NCBI GenBank assembly: GCA_903893625.1 | Contig: CAITND010000062.1 | Span: 1 to 50,487 of the forward strand | DNA: 50,487 bases | Reading direction: 5' to 3' | Source: an uncultured Oscillatoriales cyanobacterium | GTDB lineage: Bacteria > Cyanobacteriota > Cyanobacteriia > Cyanobacteriales > Microcoleaceae | Shown: in pieces, positions 44,437 to 50,487 of the stretch | How the letters are laid out: the number at the start of each line of letters is the position of its first letter | How positions within the stretch are numbered: the first letter of the stretch is position 1 | Notes under the pieces: generated by a model | What the model saw: the letters and a program-made list of their open reading frames with translations, nothing else | Database searches by the model: none | What the model was told of the DNA's origin: nothing | Translations under genes and position numbers: made by a program

Positions 44437-47400
44437 ATGAACACAGATTTTACTAATTCCTTACCTGAGTGGCTGCGGTTTATTCAACGTCATCGCGCTA
44501 GTCTGATTATCGGAATTCCCATATCAAGTTTAACAATTGGTCTGGTGATTGTTGCCACCTTCCAATATCAAACCCAAGAGGCGAGAAATCGAGTTCGCCA
44601 TACCTATCTTGTTCATAACCAAGCTCAAGAGTTACTGGTTCAAGTTTTAACCACAGAAATTAGTGTCAAAGATTATGGGTTAAGTCGGCAAAAAATTTAT
44701 TTAAACACTTATAAAAAAGTAGATCAAAGTTTACCTATTTCTCTACAGAAACTCCAAGATTTAGTAGTAGATAATCCTAGTCAAACTCAACAAACTAAAA
44801 GGATTGAAGCTGCTATTAATCAATCCCAAAAACTCTTAAAAAATTACTTATCTACGCTGCAAACTTCCAGTCAAACTCCCAAAGAATTAGCAACATTACA
44901 AAATATTTTACTGCAAGCGGGAATACAAATGCAAATTACCCGTCAAGAGATTAATCAATTTATTCAAGAAGAAGAACGTCTCCTAGAGAAACGAAGACAA
45001 ATTCAAGACCAGCAAATTCAATTAACGTGGTTATCGATGTTTGCCGTCACAGGACTGGGAATTTTGGGGTCGATTTCGGCTATGTATTTAATGCAAAAAT
45101 TAGATCGAAAGTTAGCCTTGCAAATTGCTCAAACCCATGCCCAAGAACGCCTATTTAGAGATACATTTGAACAAGCGGCTGTTGGAATTGGTCATGTTTC
45201 ACTCTCCGGGAGATGGTTAAAAGTCAATCAAAAATTTTGTGAAATTGTAGGCTATTCCCGTGATGAACTCTTAAGATCCAGGCTATCCGATCTCACCCAT
45301 CCTGATGATGTTAATGCCGATTTATATTTATTTCAAAAACTCATTGATCAAGAAATTCCCAGTTATTCAATTGCCAAACGCTATCTTCGTAAAAATGGCT
45401 CCATTGTTTGGATTGATTTAACAGTTTCCTTGGGATCATGGTTAGATAAATCTCCCTATTGGCAAGGGGAAGAAAAACGCTATGGGATTAGTGTGATTGA
45501 AGATATAACCGCTCGTAAAGAATTAGAATTAGAATTAGAACGCTTTTTTGAATTATCCGTTGATATCTTAATTATTGCTAATCGGAATCGACAATTAAAA
45601 CGGGTCAGTCCTTCTGTCGAAAAAATTCTGGGTTTTACTCCCCAGGAATTACACCAAACTTCCTTTACCGCCCTCGTTTATCCTGATGATTTAAGTTTTG
45701 TTGAACAAACCATTAGTGATGAGAATACCCAAGAAGCTTTGATTGTTTCCTTTGAAACTCGGTTACGGTGTAAAGATAATACCTATAAATGGATTGCTTG
45801 GAATTGTGTTCGAGTTGCGAGTAGTGGATTAATGTATGGAACAGGTCGAGATATTACAGAGCGAAAACAAGTAGAAGATGCCATTGAAAGAGAACGTCAA
45901 CAACTGCGACAAATTATTACCCATGCTCCCGTTGCTATGGCAATGTTTGACCGAGAAATGTGTTATATTGCTTATAGTGATAAATGGCTGTCGGATTTTG
46001 GTTTAGTTGGATTAAAGCAACAGTCTCCTCCTATTAAACAACAAGGTTTAGAAGCCTTTCCCAAAATGCCCGATGTTTGGAAAAATGCTTTTAAACAGGT
46101 ATTAAATGGGCAGATTATTTCTAGTCCTGAAGATGTATTTTATGATGCTGATGGCAAAAAGAGTATGATTCGCTGGGCGATTCATCCTTGGTATGAACCC
46201 AATGAACAAGTTGGCGGTGTTGTGATTGCAGCCGATCGCATTGATGAATTAGTAGAAGCACGGGAAGCCGCATTAGAAAATACCCGAATTAAGTCCCAAT
46301 TTTTAGCCAATATGAGTCATGAAATCCGTACTCCTATGAATGGGGTGATGGGAATGGCAGGATTATTATTAAAAACAGAATTAACCTCTAAACAACAAGA
46401 TTTTGTTCAAGGGATTCGCATAAGTGCGGAACATTTATTAGCAATTATTAATGATATTCTCGACTTTTCTAAATTGGAAGCGGGAGAAATGAAACTAGAA
46501 AGTTTGGATTTTGATTTAGAAAATTGTTTAGAAACAGTTGTAGATTTAGTGGCAACTCAAGCCGAAGAAAAAGGGTTAGAACTGGCGATGATTTTGGATG
46601 TTGAAGTACCCCGTCAGTTACGCGGAGATCCGGGTCGTTTACGTCAAGTCTTATTAAATTTATTAGGAAATGGAATCAAATTTACCGCCACTGGAGAAGT
46701 TGTGGTGCGGGTCAATCAACTTTCTAGTACCTCTAAAATGACCCTATTACGGTTTGAAGTCTCCGATACTGGAATTGGGATTTTGCCAGAGGGACAAGCG
46801 CAACTCTTCCAATGTTTTTCACAATTAGATTCTTCTACAACTCGCCAATATGGAGGAACCGGATTAGGGTTAGTTATCTCTAAACAATTGGTCAATTTAA
46901 TGGGAGGTGAAATTGGCGTTACCAGTCAGTTAGGTCAAGGATCAAAATTTTGGTTTACGGCTCAATTTTTAACGGGAGAAGCGACCAGAAATCGATTAGT
47001 TCCTCCGAGTTTAATGAACTTAAAACTATTAGTTGTTGATAGCAGTGCCACCATTCGCCAAGCCATTCGCTATTTAACACAATCTTGGGGAATGCAGTTA
47101 GATGAAGCAACAGATGGAGAATCTGCACTCACATTATTGCGTCAAGCTACGACTCAAGGAGAACCATACCATGCTGCAATTTTTGATCAACAATTATTAC
47201 GCAGTAATGGCGATAATATGGCTGAGGTGATTCGTTGCGATCGCAATTTATCCCAAACTAAATTAGTCTTAATGACCATAATGAATCAACGAGATCTAGC
47301 AGAACAAATGTTACAACAAGGAATTGCTAGTTATTTAATTAAACCCGTGAGAGCCTCTCGTTTATTTGATGCGTTATTAACAGCAATGGCGAATCAAATT

Positions 47401-48261
47401 TCATCCAGTCTGCAACAACAACGTCAAACCGCAGCCTCTTATAATCAGGAAATTAAAACCCAATCTAAACCCCCCTTACAAATTCTTCTAGCCGAAGATC
47501 ATCCGATTAATCAACAAGTGATTTTGAATCAACTCAGCTTATTAGGATATGAAGCAGATTTAGCCAATAATGGTCAGGAAGCTCTGGAAATTTTGGCTCA
47601 GAAAAACTATGATGTGATCTTTATGGATTGTCAAATGCCCCTATTAGATGGGTATGCTACAACTCAACAATTAAGACAAAAAGAAAATGATCATCGTCAT
47701 ACTATTATTATTGCGTTGACTGCCCATGCGCTACCTACGGATCGAGAAAAATGTCTAGCGGCGGGTATGGATGATTATCTGAGTAAACCCGTTGAACCCG
47801 AAGAATTAGAAGCGGTTTTGGAAAAATGGGCCAGGGTAATTGATCACAAAAATCAGAAACCTAGAATTTTGGGAACCTCTGGATTAACAAAGGCAAAAAT
47901 TCCTTCTGTTTCTGCTGATCAAACTCCCTTGAATATCGAACGCTTGCAAGCTATTTCGGGGGGGAAAAAAGACTTTCAACAAAAACTATTAAGAGTTTAT
48001 TTAGATCGAACAGATCAAGATTTTAGTCTGATTCAACAAGCGATCGCTGATCAAGATTTTGTCACTTTACAACAATATGCTCATCGTCTCAAGGGTTCCA
48101 GTGCTAATGTGGGGGCAACGATTATTTCTCAACTGGCTTATCAACTAGAAAATGCCACACAACAGCAGAATCTTTCCCTCTATTCTCAACTGGTAACAAA
48201 CATTGAACACAATTTAGAAACCCTGAAAGCTTATATTGAACAGTATTTCAATCAGATTTAA
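44437..48261 (+). CDS. Hybrid sensor histidine kinase (CHASE3-PAS-HK-REC-REC-HPt)
   Basis: A 1274-residue multistep phosphorelay protein. Transmembrane helix 1 (~23-43) and helix 2 (~198-218) enclose a CHASE3-like sensor domain. Three PAS domains follow (~236-600), then HisKA with FLANMSHEIRTP (His ~628) and HATPase with LLGNGIKF, DTGIGI and GGTGLGLVIS. The first receiver (~861-985) keeps its Asp in AAIFDQQL but has an atypical acidic pocket (VVDSSA). The second (~1012-1130) is canonical (LLAEDHP, FMDCQMP). An HPt domain ends it with AHRLKGSSANVG (His ~1215). No output regulator gene is adjacent. Confidence 0.94.
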   Translation: MNTDFTNSLPEWLRFIQRHRASLIIGIPISSLTIGLVIVATFQYQTQEARNRVRHTYLVHNQAQELLVQVLTTEISVKDYGLSRQKIYLNTYKKVDQSLPISLQKLQDLVVDNPSQTQQTKRIEAAINQSQKLLKNYLSTLQTSSQTPKELATLQNILLQAGIQMQITRQEINQFIQEEERLLEKRRQIQDQQIQLTWLSMFAVTGLGILGSISAMYLMQKLDRKLALQIAQTHAQERLFRDTFEQAAVGIGHVSLSGRWLKVNQKFCEIVGYSRDELLRSRLSDLTHPDDVNADLYLFQKLIDQEIPSYSIAKRYLRKNGSIVWIDLTVSLGSWLDKSPYWQGEEKRYGISVIEDITARKELELELERFFELSVDILIIANRNRQLKRVSPSVEKILGFTPQELHQTSFTALVYPDDLSFVEQTISDENTQEALIVSFETRLRCKDNTYKWIAWNCVRVASSGLMYGTGRDITERKQVEDAIERERQQLRQIITHAPVAMAMFDREMCYIAYSDKWLSDFGLVGLKQQSPPIKQQGLEAFPKMPDVWKNAFKQVLNGQIISSPEDVFYDADGKKSMIRWAIHPWYEPNEQVGGVVIAADRIDELVEAREAALENTRIKSQFLANMSHEIRTPMNGVMGMAGLLLKTELTSKQQDFVQGIRISAEHLLAIINDILDFSKLEAGEMKLESLDFDLENCLETVVDLVATQAEEKGLELAMILDVEVPRQLRGDPGRLRQVLLNLLGNGIKFTATGEVVVRVNQLSSTSKMTLLRFEVSDTGIGILPEGQAQLFQCFSQLDSSTTRQYGGTGLGLVISKQLVNLMGGEIGVTSQLGQGSKFWFTAQFLTGEATRNRLVPPSLMNLKLLVVDSSATIRQAIRYLTQSWGMQLDEATDGESALTLLRQATTQGEPYHAAIFDQQLLRSNGDNMAEVIRCDRNLSQTKLVLMTIMNQRDLAEQMLQQGIASYLIKPVRASRLFDALLTAMANQISSSLQQQRQTAASYNQEIKTQSKPPLQILLAEDHPINQQVILNQLSLLGYEADLANNGQEALEILAQKNYDVIFMDCQMPLLDGYATTQQLRQKENDHRHTIIIALTAHALPTDREKCLAAGMDDYLSKPVEPEELEAVLEKWARVIDHKNQKPRILGTSGLTKAKIPSVSADQTPLNIERLQAISGGKKDFQQKLLRVYLDRTDQDFSLIQQAIADQDFVTLQQYAHRLKGSSANVGATIISQLAYQLENATQQQNLSLYSQLVTNIEHNLETLKAYIEQYFNQI

Positions 48262-48332
48262 CAGAATTTACCCAAAATTCGGTAAACTCTTAAGGTGATC
48301 AGTTGCCCGATTTTTTATTTTCCCCAGTTCTT

Positions 48333-48917
48333 ATGACCCAGGATGTTCGGCAGTGGCTAGACGAAATTAAACGCTTAAAACAACAGTTGGCGCAAACCCA
48401 ACGGGATCTGACTGCGGCAATTGAAAGTTCTGATCAATGGCGACAACGCTATAATACCGAAGCGCAACAACGACGCCAAGAAGCGCAACGGTATTTAGAA
48501 CAAATGGGAGAACTCCGGGGAGAATTAGAACGATGGCAACGTTTATCTCCGCTTCCCAATGAGTTACAAGTGCGGGTCGCAGTTCGTCAAGAAATTGATC
48601 AGTTAAAAACCTTGGATGAGATCAAGGCTAAATTAATTGAAGTGATGTTAGAACGCGATCGCGGTCGTGAACAAATTCATCAACTTGTCGAAGCTTTAGA
48701 AGCAGAAAAAGTGGCTCATCTTGACACTCGTAATAGTTTAACAACAGCGTTAGGAGATACGGTTGATTTACTTACCAAAGCTCAAAATCAACCTCAATCT
48801 GCAACCACAATCTTACCAACATTAACCCCAGATCGGCCAGAATATTCCTCTACTATTCCTCAACTTCCTGAATCTCAACAACCCTTACCCCAATTACCCC
48901 CAATTGAGGAGAGTTAG
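48333..48917 (+). CDS. Coiled-coil protein of unknown function
   Basis: A 194-residue protein. Residues ~1-85 form a long coiled coil rich in Glu, Gln and Arg (EIKRLKQQLAQTQRDL; RYLEQMGELRGELERW), then more helix, then a Pro/Gln-rich tail (PQLPESQQPLPQLPP). A TTG at 48303 could add ten residues, but ATG 48333 (MTQDVRQWLDEIK) is a better start. It lies 71 nt after the hybrid kinase on the same strand, so cotranscription is possible. Function unknown; no membrane segment. Confidence 0.75.
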   Translation: MTQDVRQWLDEIKRLKQQLAQTQRDLTAAIESSDQWRQRYNTEAQQRRQEAQRYLEQMGELRGELERWQRLSPLPNELQVRVAVRQEIDQLKTLDEIKAKLIEVMLERDRGREQIHQLVEALEAEKVAHLDTRNSLTTALGDTVDLLTKAQNQPQSATTILPTLTPDRPEYSSTIPQLPESQQPLPQLPPIEES

Positions 48918-48919
48918 GG

Positions 48920-49036
48920 AGCAGGGGAGGCAGGGGGAGCAGGGGAGGCAGGGGGAGAAGGGGGAGAAGAGGACAAACAGGGGTTTCGTAGGGGCGGGGT
49001 TACCCCGCCCGTACCAGTCAACAGTCAACAGTCAAC
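48920..49036. repeat. Composite repeat block upstream of the porin pseudogene
   Basis: Two 18-bp units AGCAGGGGAGGCAGGGGG (48920-48937, 48938-48955) are followed by GGGAGAAG-type units. Next comes a hairpin GGGCGGGG-TTA-CCCCGCCC (48992-49010) and then three AGTCAAC heptamers (49016-49036) that end 4 nt before the porin ATG. Confidence 0.8.
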
Positions 49037-49040
49037 AAAA

Positions 49041-50265
49041 ATGCGATATAGATTTTTTGAGAAAGTGGTGATAGGGTCGATGAGTTTGGCGATGGGACTG
49101 AATGGCTATTTAACAGTTTTAGCAGCACCGGAACCCCCAATAGATGCCACTGAAACCATTCAGAAACAAATCGAACTTGCTGATCTGGAAAACAATACCG
49201 AGACAAATGAGGGGGTCTTTGATGTTACTTCTGTATCTCATTTATCAGATGTAAATTCTAAAGATTGGGCTTTTCAAGCCTTGCAATCCTTAGTTGAACG
49301 CTATGGCTGTATTACCGGATATGAAGATAACCGTTATCGGGGCGATCGCGCCTTAACTCGATTTCAATTTGCAGCCGGATTGAATGCCTGTTTATCTCGT
49401 ATAAATAAGATAATTGCTGCTAATCAAGGAAATTTGATCACTACTGAAGACGTAACCCTCCTGCAAAAACTACAAGAACAATTTGCTGCGGAACTTAGCG
49501 TTTTAAAAGGTCGTTTAACTGCCTTAGAAGCACGCACGGAGGAACTAGAAGCGAATCGGGCGAGCTTTATCAGAATTTGCCTCATCGAGTCCTATCTATC
49601 GGATTGGGGGAGGCGCAGGAATCGCGGTTAATTATCAACTCAATCCCCAATGGATTTTCAGTTTAGCTTATTTAGCGAGTAATGCCCGCAATGCTGGAAA
49701 TGGAGATGGTTTATTTAATGGTGAATATACCGCTTTAACCCAAATTCGTTGGAGTCCAAAACCTAAATTGGGTATCGGTTTAACCTATGTTAATGCCTAC
49801 AAAAATAGGGGTGCACTTTTTGATTTAGGTAGCAGTATTCCGATTATTGGAACTTTAGAAGCCAACAAACCCTTTCCCCAAATGAGTACGAATTCCTATG
49901 GATTAGAAGGGTTTTATCAATTCAGTCCCCATTTTGGAATGAATGCCTATTTGGGTTATACCCAGGCTAAAAATACACCTGGAAATGGTCATGCAGATAT
50001 TTGGTATTATGCCGTTGGATTAGCTTTTCCTGATATTGGCAAAGAAGTAAATTTAGGCGGTTTGGTCATTGGTACAGAACCCTATCGCAGTAATAATCCG
50101 CCTCCCGCTAACGATACACCCTTTCATATTGAAGCCTTTTATAAATATCGATTAAATGATTATATTGCGATTACTCCTGGGTTAATTTGGTTAACAGCAC
50201 CCGCCCAAAATAATAATAATAATGATGCAGTTATTGGCATTGTTAGAACAACCTTTACATTTTGA
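49041..50265 (+). pseudogene. SLH-domain iron-uptake-type porin with internal deletion
   Basis: The first part (49041-49565) encodes a signal peptide (~1-28), an SLH domain (LSDVNSKDWAFQALQSLVER ... RGDRALTRFQFAAGLNACL) and a coiled coil ending ARTEELEAN. This is the layout of cyanobacterial outer-membrane porins of the OprB/iron-uptake type. After ~49565 the reading frame shifts: the third forward phase continues as GRALSEFASSSPIYRIGGGA and runs to 50265 with beta-barrel strands (VNYQLNPQWIFSLAYLAS; FHIEAFYKYRLNDYIAITPG). It ends in the outer-membrane signature FTF. The middle of the barrel, expected at about 150 residues or more, is missing. The original frame stops at 49631. Confidence 0.75.
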
Positions 50266-50405
50266 ACCCTAACAAAACGTGAGTTCGACGGGTTAAATTT
50301 AAGATCAGTAGGCAATACGGCTGTTAGAGAATGACAAATCAAACAAACAACCCCCGCAGCGATGCCCAGGGCGTTTTCAAAGTCGGGGGTAAAAAAGAAA
50401 ATAAT

Positions 50406-50448
50406 AGTGATCTTTTCTTGATAAAATCAAAAACAGATCACTTTTTTT
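50406..50448 (+). terminator. Intrinsic terminator candidate
   Basis: AGTGATCT pairs with AGATCACT (8 bp) around a 21-nt A/T-rich loop and is followed by a run of T residues. It lies 140 nt after the porin pseudogene; the interval also holds a long-loop CCCCCG/CGGGGG inverted repeat near 50350-50390. Confidence 0.6.
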
Positions 50449-50487
50449 GATTTTAAAAATATGTTTAATAGTATAATAGAACAAATA

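Noticed and set aside
15796-49036. CRISPR-like arrays
   Set aside because: The tandem repeats are 7-18 bp units with no spacers, and no cas gene is present.

Overview
The window looks like chromosomal DNA of an AT-rich, probably filamentous cyanobacterium of the Oscillatoriales, with Planktothrix-like features. The evidence is the frequent HIP1 octamer GCGATCGC, families found mainly in cyanobacteria (DUF3181, Uma2, DUF29, GUN4 domains, SLH porin, Npun_R2821-type protein), heptanucleotide tandem repeats, and a dispersed AGAAACCGGGTTTCT repeat. The genus is inference; no rRNA is present.

Layout. 1-2156: 3' end of an RTX/Ig-like secreted protein, then an orphan BrnA-type antitoxin with a decayed BrnT toxin. 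2283-8404: phosphoglucomutase, a kinase relic, Uma2 and DUF29 proteins, uvrC, and a truncated histidine kinase. 8772-10955: a STAND-like NTPase/TPR gene split by one in-frame TGA. 11115-17199: leuD and leuC, a second Uma2 gene, then uppS, cdaA and lysA on the minus strand as a likely operon. 17211-21048: an AT-rich three-gene McrBC-like cassette flanked by a 39-bp direct repeat. 21310-23810: purS, purQ, DUF3181, a 2TM protein, moaC and tRNA-Arg(ACG). 24006-31660: a vWA-MoxR-VMAP conflict-type system. 31961-35194: collapsed toxin-antitoxin loci, an MFS transporter and a third Uma2 gene. 35642-43990: GH31 glucosidase, a K+ channel, an unknown membrane-anchored protein and three glycosyltransferase-type genes. 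44437-50265: a giant hybrid histidine kinase, a coiled-coil protein and a broken SLH porin.

The strongest candidate for an unusual system is 24006-31660. It combines two small adaptor-like proteins, a VMAP-C protein, a MoxR AAA+ ATPase, and a 1282-residue fusion of SAV_2336-N, macro-like, GUN4, GUN4 and vWA domains. A papain-like C39 peptidase and a small partner gene lie inside it on the opposite strand. By analogy with described ternary conflict systems, the MoxR-vWA pair would be the NTP-dependent switch, the VMAP protein the adaptor and the peptidase a candidate effector. That assignment is inference.

The second candidate is the McrB/McrC-like cassette: an ATPase lacking the usual N-terminal reader domain, a PD-(D/E)XK protein, and an unrecognised third protein translationally coupled to it. 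The flanking direct repeat suggests insertion between lysA and purS.

Gene decay is a theme: BrnT, RelE/ParE, two HicA toxins, two histidine kinases, the STAND NTPase, a Clp-fold protease N-terminus and an SLH porin are all broken or reduced to fragments, mostly next to short repeats.
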